DNA of 64,000 nt from Ligustrum vulgare. Its lineage: Eukaryota > Streptophyta > Magnoliopsida > Lamiales > Oleaceae. The stretch covers positions 496,001 to 560,000 of the forward strand of contig OY743177.1 in assembly GCA_963555705.1 (NCBI GenBank), read 5' to 3'. Both the position numbers and the translations under genes were made by a program. The notes under the pieces were generated by a model. The model ran no database searches. It saw only the letters and a list, made by a program, of their open reading frames with translations, and was not told the DNA's origin. Of this stretch, positions 1-9,469 are shown one piece after another; within the stretch, counting starts at the first letter, position 1; each line of letters opens with the position of its first letter.

Positions 1-761
1 GTTATGCATTTATAAACGTGACAAATCTTTCCCTCATCATTCCTTTTTATCAGACTTTCAATGGAAAGAAATAGGAGAAGTTCAATAGTGAAAAAGTGGC
101 ATCCTTGGCATATGCTCGCTGCTCGCATATAGGGAAAGGCTTTTCTCATTGCACACTTCCAGAACAGGAGATGCCGCCCTATTCTCTTTCATACTGATGG
201 TCCTAATGCAGGCGATCAAGTTCCCTTCCCAATGGGCACTAATATTCGACCAAGGCCAAGAAAAATTAGAGCCAGCACTATTGTTGATGACAACAATCAA
301 GAAATCCCTCCGAATTCGTTGGACGGGGAGGAATATTCCAACGGAGACTCATCTTCAGGTTTTGGTGAGGATTCAGATTTAGCTGTTGTACTACCAGTTA
401 AATTGGCTCTTGAATCATTACTGCCCCTGCTGGTGTGGCTTTTCATTGTTGTTAGCACGAAGCGGTAGCATTTCTTATGGACTATGGATGGATGAACCCC
501 TGCAGCTTGATGGTGATTTGTCCTTGCAGTTGTGGATTTTTTCCTCAACATCCAGTTCTTCAGCTCGTTGTAGCTTGTTCTGCTGGCACTTATGGTGATC
601 TGCCCCTGCATTCAGCTTATTGTTCTTCAGAAAACTTCTTGCTTGTCTTGTGTTCTTTCTGCTTCAGCTTATGGAGGAGTCGATTCATTCTCCTTGTTTG
701 ACTCTTTGTTTTGTATCTTCAAATTGAGTTATATTGCATATAATTTCCAATTTGAGGGGGC
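1..761 (+). other. Decayed 3' internal end of an LTR retrotransposon
   Basis: No intact coding frame is present. A short open stretch at about 232-400 is rich in Asp, Ser and Glu, and I do not recognise it. The sequence ends in a purine-rich tract (about 751-760, TTTGAGGGGG) directly before a TG-initiated repeat-like segment. That is the usual arrangement of a polypurine tract and a 3' LTR. The start of the element lies left of the window, so lineage and age cannot be judged. It could also be unrelated intron sequence of the MIC10-like gene on the other strand. Confidence 0.35.
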
Positions 762-964
762 TGTTAGAAATTAGTCCAAATTCAGATTAGTTAGTTTGTT
801 AGAATTAGTTAGTTGGTTAGTTGATTTAGTTAGCTTAAACCTCTTCTGTATAAAGGGTTAATCAGCATTGTAAACATAAACAAATCAATACAATTTCATT
901 CTCTTTCCTACATCAGATTTTTCTCTATTTTCTTCCTCCCAAAGCACATTTCTCAATAATGGCA
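762..964 (+). repeat. Short 3' LTR candidate (about 200 bp)
   Basis: The segment starts with TGTTAGAAATTAG right after a polypurine tract. It has a TATA box (TATAAA, 849-854) followed by a pyrimidine-rich leader, and it can end in CA near 964. The length and layout match short plant Copia LTRs. The right boundary is approximate and the partner LTR is outside the window, so no target-site duplication can be tested. Confidence 0.4.
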
Positions 965-1300
965 CTGACGGAAATAATCAATTTAGGTTATTAATAACAG
1001 AACATTATCGAAAATTCAATACTAGCTACCATGATATCTAAAGAGAAAAATCATATAGCATGAAAAACTAACAATAATATTTTAAAAGCAGAATATTATC
1101 TAGCCACCACACCCCAACTCGAGCTAATCCCAAAAATGCCTAAAATTTCTCCCTCGACCAAACTTGAAAAAAATCAAATTAAAAAAAAAAAAAAAAATCA
1201 ATTCTAAATCTAAAATCATAAATTTAGAAACCATTTCAATCAACGAACAAGGAAATAAAAAATTTCAAAAAGGAAAAGTGAGGAAATAAAGAGGACTAAC
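965..1300 (-). other. Probable intron 1 of the MIC10-like gene
   Basis: This is AT-rich sequence with an A-run near 1180. On the minus strand it begins with a splice-donor-like GTTAGT immediately after exon 1. I looked for the glycine-rich second exon of the family here and did not find it. It is probably beyond the left edge of the window, past the LTR element at 1-964. Confidence 0.45.
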
Positions 1301-1418
1301 GGAAGAGGATGAGGCCGGCAAGGGCACCGGTTAAGGAAGAGTAAACAAAGCGACGAACTCCCAAATCAATATACGCGTCCCACTTTGCTTTCAAATTGTA
1401 TTTGTTTTCCTCTGCCAT
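1301..1418 (-). CDS. MIC10: MIC10-like MICOS subunit, exon 1 (partial gene)
   Basis: The minus strand reads 39 complete codons from ATG (1418-1416), starting MAEENKYNLKAKWDAYIDLG and continuing with VRRFVYSSLTGALAGLILF. It then meets a donor-like GTTAGT. The short polar N-terminus, the KWDxxxDLxVRR motif and the small-residue-rich first membrane segment match plant MIC10. That family is a roughly 70-100 residue inner-membrane protein whose oligomers shape crista junctions in mitochondria. The second, glycine-rich transmembrane exon is not in the window. An LTR-element remnant lies downstream in the inferred intron, so the gene may have a long TE-filled intron or may be broken. The identification rests on the exon 1 motif only. 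Confidence 0.7.
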
Positions 1419-1630
1419 TGTTCTCTCTACGATTAACACAATTTTCTGACCTTGCTTTTCTTTCACTGGAGGGCTTCGATTTTTGTGTTATATAATCCCA
1501 ATTGTGGTTTAGACTATATAGTTTATTGGAAAATTAGGTAGCTAATTTTCCATACCTTCAATTGAAAAATATCAAAATTTTAAAAAAAAAGTTTAATGGA
1601 GATATTGAGATTGCATGACAACGGCAAACA
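1419..1630 (-). promoter_or_regulatory. 5' flank of the MIC10-like gene
   Basis: On the minus strand a TATA-like TATATAA lies at about 1495-1489, roughly 70 bases before the ATG. That leaves room for a 5' leader of about 40 bases. The remainder is AT-rich. Pararetroviral sequence begins near 1630, so the intact upstream region is only about 200 bases long. Confidence 0.35.
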
Positions 1631-1633
1631 AAT

Positions 1634-1990
1634 CTCCCTGCAGAGATTGGTATGATTCAATGGGAGAATACAGACAACGCCAACTCACTCAGGAGACAAA
1701 CACTACAGATGCATTTTTAAATGCACTATATTGAGAATTCTGTGGAAAATCTGATCATGACCAACGCCAACTCACTCAGGAGACAAACACTACAGATGCA
1801 ATTTTAAATGCACTATATTGGGAATTTTGTGGAAAATCTGATCATGACAAGGAAATTGCCAGAGAAGAATTTAAATATGCAGCCACTCTTCACTACCAAA
1901 TGGTGTACAGAATCCAAAATCATTCTCTGGATTTTGCCCAATCTCAAGGGACAGAAGGGATCAATGAATTTGACTCAAGAAATGCAAGCT
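1634..1990 (+). pseudogene. Caulimovirid coat-protein-like fragment with internal tandem repeat
   Basis: The plus frame reads WYDSMGEYRQRQLTQETNT and then ALYWEFCGKSDHD. These resemble the capsid (gag-like) region of endogenous plant pararetroviruses. A unit of about 87 bases (29 codons) occurs twice in tandem, at 1675-1761 and 1762-1848. The first copy carries an in-frame TGA. Further stops follow near 1990. The fragment is the first block of a longer mosaic and is certainly non-functional. Its genus is not resolved; Florendovirus- or Petuvirus-like is the best guess. Confidence 0.6.
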
Positions 1991-2037
1991 GAGTTTTTAG
2001 ACTTCTGATTTCTTTCTCTTGAATATCAACGGCAAAC

Positions 2038-2285
2038 AAACCTCCCTGCTTCCATACACAATTCATGTATAATCAGGAGAAAATCCCAATCTATGCCTTT
2101 GATGCAAATGGAAGGCCAGTTTGGCAATTAGGAATCAAACCAGAAGAAAGGCACAAAACAGCTTTCTGTATTCCTAATCATCACTACCAGTGGACTGTTA
2201 TGCCTTTTGGATTAAATACCACTCCTTCACTCTTCCAGAAAGCAATGACAAAAATCTTTGATCCATTACTTGAAACAGCCCAAGA
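2038..2285 (+). pseudogene. Caulimovirid reverse-transcriptase fragment (amino half of the palm)
   Basis: The frame contains KTAFCIPNHHYQWTVMPFGL and then PSLFQKAMTKIF. This is the conserved segment just before the catalytic aspartates of pararetroviral RT. The fragment stops at DPLLETA, before the YxDD box. The same 28-base junction sequence reappears at about 7708-7736, where it continues into YIDD. The first 79 bases (about 2028-2106) recur at about 3124-3202. It is a truncated block, not a gene. Confidence 0.7.
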
Positions 2286-2400
2286 GGTTGTGGAATTGAC
2301 TCCAGGTATGCCTGTTTGATATTTGAATCATCTGGTCCTCCAATGAGATAGTATCTCTGAGCAGCATTCTTGTACCATTATAGACGGGGTGATGATACCT
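2275..2400 (-). pseudogene. Inverted caulimovirid capsid-like fragment
   Basis: The minus strand reads AAQRYYLIGGPDDSNIKQAY followed by LESIP. The (Y)LxGGPDDxxxKxAxxxSxP pattern is found in capsid regions of plant pararetroviruses. The block is fused head-on to the RT fragment on the plus strand. It is short and has no start or stop of its own. Confidence 0.5.
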
Positions 2401-2483
2401 TAACAGCAAATCAATTATACAATCATTCAATAGCCCACAGACCGAAGTTGATGGGAGTTTACAGTTAAACAAATCACGGTATT

Positions 2484-2700
2484 CTAGCCCATGGTTTCTT
2501 CTTCCTGTGATTCTCCTGGTAATAAGGGTAATCCATGTTGATTTAACCATCCAGTGTTATGACGATTTTGACAATTTTGTTTGTTATAGTCCCATTCTCT
2601 TGCCATTTCCAAAATTTTAAGTGATTCAGAGTTAACCACTAATTCTGGATTCATTTGAGACCATGGATCTTGTGAGTTTTGGCTGGTTTCTTGGCCCAAT
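2484..2700 (-). pseudogene. Inverted viral block, partner of 7368-7440
   Basis: On the minus strand this block reads the same peptide segment (TGWLNQHGLPLLPGESQEEE) that is encoded on the plus strand at about 7378-7438. The two stretches are therefore inverted duplicates of one viral segment. Function is unassigned; it probably lies in the linker between capsid and protease regions. Confidence 0.5.
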
Positions 2701-3123
2701 CTCAAGGGACAGATGATGCTTTACTTCTTCATGTAGAGTCGGATCATGTCCCCAGTTGTACATATGTGCCTAGACAACTTCTACGATCAGAATTGGTTAA
2801 GCTCATCAAAAGTTTCCCTCATACTACCTCCAAAACCAATTCCAGTTATTTACATGATGGATTCAAATCAATTTCCCTTCAACAACTCTACTCCTTTTCC
2901 TCAACAACTCTACTCCTTTTCCTTCTGAACTCTATGAACTCATAAGATCCAAAACCCTCAAAACCAGATCCAAAGAACTCATGTTAAAATACCAGTCCCT
3001 TGTTATGTGAGATCATAGTAGTAGCTAGTATGCTATGCAGTTGCACCTTCATGGTGATCTTCTGCATCAAAAAACTCTACTGATCATTGATCCGTCCGGA
3101 GTTATGGTAGCATTCAAAAGAGA
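2700..3123 (+). pseudogene. Scrambled low-identity viral segment
   Basis: The phrase CCCAATCTCAAGGGACAGA at about 2696-2714 repeats 1939-1957. The phrase AAAGTTTCCCTCATACTACC at about 2808-2827 recurs at 3290-3309. Between these shared blocks I see only short frames that I do not recognise. The segment appears to be filler between reused viral pieces. Confidence 0.35.
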
Positions 3124-3320
3124 GACAACGGCAAACAAACCTCCCTGCTTCCATACACAATTCATGTATACTCAGGAGAAAATCCCAATCTATGCCTTTG
3201 ATGGGCTGAATGGTTCTCAAACTTTGAATTTGAAGTCAAACATATCAAAGGAAAACACAACCTCATACCAGATCTTCTTTCCAGACCAAAAGTTTCCCTC
3301 ATACTACCTCCAAGACCACC
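3124..3320 (+). pseudogene. Caulimovirid RT-leader block joined to an RNase H tail block
   Basis: Bases 3124-3202 repeat the RT leader block at 2028-2106. At 3201 the sequence switches to a block reading WAEWFSNFEFEVKHIKGKHN and then DLLSRPK. That is the C-terminal part of the pararetroviral RNase H domain. The same RNase H block occurs again at about 7538-7610. The junction deletes the whole catalytic part of RT. Confidence 0.6.
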
Positions 3321-3463
3321 GAGTGTTTCAATTCCGGTTTGTCTTATAACAAGGGACTGGTATTTTAACATGAGTTCTTTGGATCTGGTTTTGAGGGTTT
3401 ACACTCATCTCCATTTTGGAGCTGTCCGATTTGCTTTAACCCTTCATGGAAGAAAAGGACTTC

Positions 3464-3600
3464 CTACAGTTTCAAGAATTGCCTTGTTAGACACTCGATT
3501 CTCTGAATATCAACATGCCTGCATTCTCCTGTGTCACTGGATTCATCAGAATCATATTCAATGGTGAAGACAGTTTGTTGAGTTTGCTCATCTTCTTCAG
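3464..3600 (-). pseudogene. Inverted viral blocks, partners of 7172-7260 and 7650-7705
   Basis: The minus strand here repeats two plus-strand stretches. One is the acidic segment reading EQTQQTVFTIEYDSDESSDT (plus copy near 7172). The other is the short junction sequence around 7650-7705. Both copies retain the same reading. Function is unassigned; acidic linkers of this kind occur beside the capsid domain in pararetroviral polyproteins. Confidence 0.5.
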
Positions 3601-3689
3601 AGAATAATGATTCAAGGTCTTCATCATCACAAATGATCCTATTATTGAAGAAACTGAAGTTGTTGATGAGGAGATGGAATCCCATACGA

Positions 3690-3849
3690 CTAATCATTAT
3701 CATCCCATCCAGTAGGAACAATTGGATCATCATTTGTGGGAGGCCAATTACTGTTGCAGGGCTATTTGATACTGGTGCTGCATGCTCCATCTTGAACCCT
3801 ACCATTCTCCCTGAGCATATGTGGCGAGATCATAAAAAGGTTTTGGATA
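3690..3849 (+). pseudogene. Caulimovirid aspartic-protease fragment
   Basis: The frame reads VAGLFDTGAACSILNPTILP followed by EHMW. It contains an intact retropepsin DTGA catalytic motif. The fragment begins near the repeated phrase GAACAATTGGATCATCATTT (3716-3735, also at 7018-7037). It is interrupted at 3849 by insertion of element A. The block is about 50 residues long and cannot be a complete protease. Confidence 0.6.
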
Positions 3850-4592
3850 TGATGAGATTCGAAGCGCGGAAGAAACGCCGGAAAGTTCCGAACTCAGGTT
3901 GTGGTTGGACGGATGAATCATGACCCGATATTCACGACGCGATGGCTCGACGATGCGGAATAAAGAACCACGACTTTCGAAACGCCACAAGGATTTTCCC
4001 AATCTCCTTGATAAGTCTCTGATTTTGAACGCCACAAATATTCTAGCAAATATTTGATAAGTTCGATATTTGAACGCCACAAGAAATATTCTTGATAAGT
4101 TCGAAAAACATAGGAATCCACCTATAACTTTTGTTGAATCCTCAATAAAAACTGTTTATATCAAAATCAAATCTCAAGTCTGAATTACAATGAATGGAAA
4201 AAGCGTATAAATAAGCAAAATAACCTAACCGCTAATTTACTCAAAATAGAATTCTAATTAAACTAGAATACTAAATTAGGAAAATAACCTAAAAACCAAA
4301 ATGGAAACAAAATAATTAAAAATCCTATAATTATGGAAATATATTAAATTTCCGTCTGCATCATTGATTTGCCAATTTGAAGCCCCAAATGATGGAATTT
4401 AGCCCTAAAATCAATGGGCTCAAGGGCTTTAGTCCATGAGTCTTGCTCAGTGACCTGTTTCTACTCGAAAAACATATATTATTCATCCAATTCCGACATG
4501 GTTGACTGGACTGCACTTTCATTTTGGCTTGAATATTTAACTTTCTGTCAAGCCTGCTATGACTCCGATTTTCGAGGGTTCGGAACACATCA
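3850..4592 (-). repeat. Element A 3' LTR (743 bp)
   Basis: It is a direct repeat of 5917-6659, and only scattered substitutions were noticed by eye. It lies next to the polypurine tract on the minus strand (AAAGAAGGAGGGTA just before the TGATGTG start). Confidence 0.9.
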
Positions 4593-5184
4593 TACCCTCC
4601 TTCTTTAGGATGATTCGTCCCGAATCATAGCTTTGTTCCTGTTGTTTCACTTCACCTCCTGGATCAAACGGAAGATTTCTACTTCCATGCCATGAGTTCA
4701 ATAAATTGGAATCCTTTGATTGGCAAACATGGAAGAGATGGAGCTTGAACTTCTTTTGCCATTTGCGGTGTGGTTGAAGCTTCCAAACATAATTAACATG
4801 CAAAAAGGATTTAAACAAAATGGGGAGGGACATGTTAGCTTCATGAGGTACAAGGTATGGATCCTTGTATTCATGACAAACCACCACCAAATCCACTTCT
4901 TGAACCACGAGGCTCTTCTCTTCGCCTCTTTCCTCCTTTGCAATTTCTTGTTCAATTTTTTTATCTTCAAACTCAACCACATCTCCGACCTCCACATTTG
5001 AATCACCATGTTCATGTACTACCCCATCACTACCAAAATGTGGATCTACTAATTCAAAGCTCAAAATTTGAACTTCTACCCCAACTTCTAATTCATGTTT
5101 CAAGCCTCCATCCTTCTTTTCAACATTCATATCCCGAGGCTCAACTATAACATATATTTCACTCTCCTCTAGCCATTTAATCAC
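4537..5184 (-). CDS. Element A acidic ORF (C-terminal polyprotein remnant)
   Basis: This open frame of about 215 residues is rich in Glu, Val and Asp in its first half (for example VEVGDVVEFEDKKIEQEIAK). A conserved tail with the FNLLNSWHGSRN-type motif follows. The frame runs through the polypurine tract into the LTR. The tail resembles the variable C-terminus found after integrase in plant Ty3/Gypsy polyproteins; this is inference. The matching ORF of element B (62408-63469) is longer and carries a protease-like domain, so element A has an internal deletion relative to B. No usual ATG is evident and the frame may be read only as a fusion. Function unknown. Confidence 0.5.
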   Translation of the reverse strand: MIKWLEESEIYVIVEPRDMNVEKKDGGLKHELEVGVEVQILSFELVDPHFGSDGVVHEHGDSNVEVGDVVEFEDKKIEQEIAKEERGEEKSLVVQEVDLVVVCHEYKDPYLVPHEANMSLPILFKSFLHVNYVWKLQPHRKWQKKFKLHLFHVCQSKDSNLLNSWHGSRNLPFDPGGEVKQQEQSYDSGRIILKKEGMMCSEPSKIGVIAGLTES

Positions 5185-5208
5185 CGCCTTTCGTTTCTCC
5201 TCCTTCTT

Positions 5209-5493
5209 TCACAATTTAGCAAAATATTTTCTTTCTGCCTCCCGTTCACACCTCAATCTTTCTTCATAAATTTCTTTTTGAATTTTCAAAATTGCTTTTG
5301 GATCAATTTCTGGTCCTCTCTTAACCCCGATTCCATCCCTAGGTTTAGGATCACACCTATAATCACTACGATTTGCTTGAGATCGCCCCTTTTTCAATTT
5401 CCCTTCCCTTTCATCTAGTTTATCCAACATCATCAAAGCTTCATTCAAAAATCTCCACATACGATCTTTGATGTTTTCATGGGAATTGGACAT
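5209..5493 (-). CDS. Element A short gag-like N-terminal ORF
   Basis: An ATG at 5493-5491 opens a 94-residue frame starting MSNSHENIKDRMWRFLNEAL. It is highly charged and ends in a Glu/Arg-rich helix (YEERLRCEREAERKYFAKL). Its position right after the primer site fits the N-terminus of a truncated gag. It has no zinc knuckle and no capsid domain. The next frame (4537-5184) begins 24 bases downstream. Whether it is translated is unknown. Confidence 0.45.
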   Translation of the reverse strand: MSNSHENIKDRMWRFLNEALMMLDKLDEREGKLKKGRSQANRSDYRCDPKPRDGIGVKRGPEIDPKAILKIQKEIYEERLRCEREAERKYFAKL

Positions 5494-5902
5494 TGTAAAA
5501 TTTATGTGGAAGGACACAGAAAAAGAATAATGAAAACAAAGGATCAAGAAATTCAAGAAAGTGGTTCTTGAATGGACTCTCTCTTTTTTTGTTTTTTTTT
5601 TGAATTTTAGGATGAATTTTCGGAATAAATAAAATAATAATTTTTTTTTTTATAAATCCGAAAATTCGACAACGAACACAAAAAAACAAACGGAATTTAA
5701 TTCGGATAAGAATTAAGCAAAACAAACACTTTTAAATTTTGTTGGATTTTTATATGGATCAAACAAAGAAAAAAATTTACTGGCACGAAGAACAAGAAAA
5801 TCAAGAAAAGAAAGACTCAACAACAAGATATGGATGATTTTTATGGGACTCGATGATAGACATAAAAATCAAACTGGATAGAAAACCTGAATTCAGAGTC
5901 CA

Positions 5903-5914
5903 GCTCTGATACCA
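5903..5914 (-). other. Element A primer-binding site (initiator tRNA-Met)
   Basis: The minus strand reads TGGTATCAGAGC, two bases after the LTR end (CATCA). This is the standard site complementary to the 3' end of plant initiator tRNA-Met. Confidence 0.85.
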
Positions 5915-5916
5915 GA

Positions 5917-6659
5917 TGATGAGATTCGAAGCACGGAAGAAACGCCGGAAAGTTCCGAACTCAGGTTGTGGTTGGACGGATGAATCATGACCTGATATTC
6001 ACGACGCGATGGCTCGACGATGCAGAATAAAGAACTACGACTTTCGAAACGCCATAAGGATTTGCCCAATCTCCTTGATAAGTCTCTGATTTTGAACGCC
6101 ACAAATATTCTAGCAAATATTTGATAAGTTCGATATTTGAACGCCACAAGAAATATTCTTGATAAGTTCGAAAAACATAGGAATCCACCTATAACTTTTA
6201 TTGAATCCTCAATAAAAACTGTTTATATCAAAATCAAATCTCAAGTCTGAATTACAATGAATGGAAAAAGCGTATAAATAAACAAAATAACCTAACCTCT
6301 AATTTACTCAAAATAGAATTCTAATTAAACTAGAATACTAAATTAGGAAAATAACCTAAAAACCAAAATGGAAACAAAATAATTAAAAATCCTATAATTA
6401 TGGAAATATAGTAAATTTCCGTCTGCATCATTGATTTGCCAATCTGAAGCCCCAAATGATGGAATTTAGCCCTAAAATCAATGGGCTCAAGGGCTTTAAC
6501 CCATGAGTCTTGCTCAGTGACCTGTTTCTACTCGAAAAACATATATTATTCATCCAATTCCGACATGGTTGACTGGACTGCACTTTCATTTTGGCTTGAA
6601 TATTTAACTTTCTGTCAAGCCTGCTATGACTCCGATTTTCGAGGGTTCGGAACACATCA
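5917..6659 (-). repeat. Element A 5' LTR (743 bp)
   Basis: It is a direct repeat of 3850-4592 of identical length, bounded by TG/CA and followed outside by the TSD copy GGATA (6660-6664). Confidence 0.9.
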
Positions 6660-6664
6660 GGATA

Positions 6665-6775
6665 TTTCTGGTATACTCAATTGGCAAAGCTTCCCATGGA
6701 GCATCGTCTGAATAGTCTAGCCATATTTGTGGTGGAATTGTCTGATTGATTTCTGCCATGAGCTTTTAATCCTTT
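6665..6775 (-). pseudogene. Inverted viral polyprotein fragment
   Basis: The minus strand reads MAEINQTIPPQIWLDYSDDA followed by PWEALPIEY. The style and setting suggest the spacer next to the movement-protein or capsid region of a pararetrovirus. I cannot assign it more closely. Before element A inserted, this block was contiguous with the protease fragment at 3690-3849. Confidence 0.4.
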
Positions 6776-6779
6776 TCGA

Positions 6780-7060
6780 AGAAAGAAAAGATTTTTCAGG
6801 AGGAAGTTCACAAAGAATAAAGAAAACAGATGCTTCATCTGTCGAAAGAAGGGTCATTTTGCAAAAGCTTGTCCAAATAAGAAAAAGGACAAGAATCTTC
6901 TTACAGCAAGTCCATAAGCCAGGCCCTTTATCCAGAGTTATGTCAATTTACAGCAAGCAAATCCAAAATTTAGGCCCTTTGTTGAGCCTATTGAGGCGTT
7001 TTGTGGGCTAGAATACCGAACAATTGGATCATCATTTGTGGGAGGTGGTGTATATTTGAC
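6780..7060 (+). pseudogene. Caulimovirid capsid C-terminus with CCHC zinc knuckle
   Basis: The plus strand encodes a basic stretch followed by CFICRKKGHFAKACP, a perfect CX2CX4HX4C nucleic-acid-binding knuckle. A lysine-rich run follows. An in-frame stop falls soon after (before ARPFIQ). The block ends at about 7018-7045 with the phrase shared with 3716-3743. Confidence 0.65.
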
Positions 7061-7144
7061 ATAGTAGTCAATTTTTCCCGATTTAGACTTCTGATTTCTT
7101 TCTCTTGAATATCAAAAGGTAGTTGGTTTTGTAAACGAGACATT

Positions 7145-7445
7145 ATGTCTGCATGGAGAATTTCAATTCTTTGTGAGCAAACTCAACAAACTGTCTTCAC
7201 CATTGAATATGATTCTGATGAATCCAGTGACACAGAAGACACAGGAGAATCAAAATCTCCTTCTACTTCTTCTTCGTCAACTTCTTTTAGAAAATCTGAT
7301 GCCTCAAAAATGGACTATCTATATGAGATATCCTATCTTTCAGAATCTGACAACAAAATTGTCAAAATCGTCATAACACTGGATGGTTAAATCAACATGG
7401 ATTACCCTTATTACCAGGAGAATCACAGGAAGAAGAAACCATGAA
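7145..7445 (+). pseudogene. Caulimovirid acidic linker fragment
   Basis: The frame includes EQTQQTVFTIEYDSDESSDT and a Ser/Thr-rich stretch, then MDYLYEISYLSESDNKIVKI. Parts are duplicated in inverted orientation at 3464-3600 and 2484-2560. It probably corresponds to the capsid-flanking acidic linker. It has no start codon of its own and no intact gene context. Confidence 0.5.
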
Positions 7446-7489
7446 CTTGGACGAACCATGACAAAATACTGTCTGCATCAAAGCTTTAT

Positions 7490-7705
7490 TAAAGAAAGAA
7501 TCTTTCCTTTAAAATCCCAAACTCTCAACTACTCAGATGGGCTGAATGGTTCTCAAACTTTGAATTTGAAGTCAAACATATCAAAGGAAAACACAACCTC
7601 ATACCAGATCCAAGAACAGTTCCAGCATTAAGAGTAGTTTCGACAGTTCCTATGCAGGCATGTTGATATTCAGAGAATCGAGTGTCTAACAAGGCAATTC
7701 TTGAA
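7490..7705 (+). pseudogene. Second copy of the caulimovirid RNase H tail block
   Basis: Bases about 7538-7610 repeat the RNase H tail at 3201-3273. The flanks differ, so each copy sits between different neighbours. Short shared tracts at the edges suggest microhomology joining. Confidence 0.5.
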
Positions 7706-7850
7706 ACAAAAATCTTTGATCCATTACTTGAAACAGCGTTGGTCTACATTGATGACATCTTATTATTTTCTGGAGATGAAGAATCTCATGGCCAATTGCT
7801 TTCTAAGTTCACAGATATTGTTTGACTTGGGATTTTTAAGGGGAAATAAT
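7706..7850 (+). pseudogene. Caulimovirid RT catalytic fragment (YIDD box)
   Basis: The frame reads FDPLLETALVYIDDILLFSG and continues to SKFTDIV before a stop. YIDD is the catalytic aspartate pair of RT. The upstream half of this domain is at 2038-2285, more than 5 kb away, with element A in between. Confidence 0.65.
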
Positions 7851-7969
7851 ACTGCGAACAGTTTTGGTTATGGACTGACGAGGTTTTGTATATGGAAGAT
7901 ATGGATTTATGAGGGGTAGATCTAGAAGAAATTAAGGAAGAACACTCTTCAGCCATGTCTTCAAACTCT

Positions 7970-9445
7970 TGATAAGTACATTTTATACACTTATTTACGT
8001 GCTTAAATTAGGATTTTATATAGTCGTTTGAGAGTAATTGCTACTAATTTATCCATCATTTTTATATATTTCAATTTTATCTCGAAATCAAGAGAATGAA
8101 GCAAATAGAAAAAATAATGAGCAAAAGGGAAGGAAATTGGATCAAAATTGAGCAAAACAAGAGTACTGGATGCGGAACATGGATAAAGAAGGAGAATCGT
8201 GGAAGAAAAGATGAAATCGAAAATTTTCAGAAGTATAAGGATCAAAATGTTTCAATCAGAAGATGAGGACTTAAGGAGAAATAAAGTATGAGGACCAAGT
8301 TGCAGAAATTAAAAGATGAAAATTGCTGTCAGATTTACAACCGTGCGGCCTCACGGTTGAATACTGCGTGCGGCCGCACGAACAGAAAAAAAAGGCGACT
8401 GAAAGACAGGTTTTAGAGTCTGCGACCGCAACAAATTCTACCATGCGGTCGCACGGTAGTCCCAATTGGACCTCTCGTGGACTTTTCATGCGAATTCTGA
8501 TAAAACTCATCCCTTTTCGCCTAGGTCAGAGGGAGGCATATAAATAGAACAGGTTGCACGAATTTTGGGACTCTCTTTTGACCTAATACAACAAACAGCA
8601 TATACAAGCTTTGGAGAGTGAATTTGTGGAGGAATCATCATCAAATTCTTGGACTTTTCATATTCTAGGTGATAGAGTTTCTTTATATTTGTGATTTGCT
8701 ATTAACAATGTATCTAGGCTAATTTTCTATAGTGCTAGGATTATGATGAAGTCTTAGATACTTATTTTATGCTTTGGTTTATTTAATTCTATGACAATTG
8801 GTATTTTGAGTAATTGATTCGTACTTAGTTTCATCTATAATTTTGATGGATGAATTATATGATGGTTGTGGCGATTTTTCTATGATCGAAAGAATGGAAT
8901 TTTGCTAGACTTGAATGAATGGCCATGGGGTTCGATAGGGATAGAAATATACCACTATGCCCTATGTGATCTTTCCATGTTCATGTTTGTTTAATGGTTT
9001 TCTAAATATTTGCATTCATCATAGAAATATAGGTGGATCGTAATTAGAAAAATGCTTAATTCTTATTCGAAAGAGAGTTTTAGGCATTATAGGAACATTG
9101 ATCATCAATAATATACCTTGTCATGGATTATTTAAACCATAGTGTGAAATATCGATACTAAGATGGATTCTAAATCCTAACACTTCGTTCACATATATTT
9201 GTTAAACAAATTTCGCATTTCCATTTAGTTGTTTCTTTGTTCAATAACTTTAGATTTATTTGGTAATTTAGTCTAATCATTTAGGATCCTCTATAAACCA
9301 CTTTACAATTATTTGTTTCGGTTAAGGTTAATAATCTAAGAAAATAGATCTACTCAATCCTTGTGGGAACTACATTCAGACTTAATTCCATTTTATTACT
9401 TGTTCAATACCGTACACTTGCGGTAAGAGTAAAACTAATCGATCA
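7970..9445 (+). repeat. Athila 5' LTR (1,476 bp)
   Basis: It contains a TATA box (TATAAATA, 8539-8546). About 100-200 bases upstream is a cluster of CpG-rich inverted repeats: an 8-bp-arm hairpin at about 8339-8360, a perfect 14-bp palindrome CGTGCGGCCGCACG at 8367-8380, and a TGCGACCGCA/TGCGGTCGCA pair at about 8421-8454. Confidence 0.9.
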
Positions 9446-9451
9446 AGTTTT

Positions 9452-9469
9452 TGGCACCGTTGCCGGGGA
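9452..9469 (+). other. Athila primer-binding site (tRNA-Asp type)
   Basis: The sequence TGGCACCGTTGCCGGGGA lies six bases after the LTR. It differs by one base from the TGGCGCCGTTGCCGGGGA site known in Athila/Calypso elements, which pairs with the 3' end of tRNA-Asp. Confidence 0.75.

Larger units (their letters stand above)
3850..6659 (-). mobile_element. Element A: complete non-autonomous LTR retrotransposon (2.8 kb)
   Basis: Two 743-bp direct repeats (3850-4592 and 5917-6659) start TG and end CA. The perfect target-site duplication GGATA (3845-3849 and 6660-6664) fixes the ends. Read on the minus strand the order is 5' LTR (right), an initiator-Met primer site two bases after the LTR, two short ORFs, a polypurine tract (about 4593-4606) and the 3' LTR (left). 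There is no RT, RNase H or integrase. Mobility must therefore have depended on another element. The LTRs look very similar, which suggests a fairly recent insertion. It landed in the pararetroviral mosaic and so postdates it. A relative, element B, occupies 61380-64000. Confidence 0.9.
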
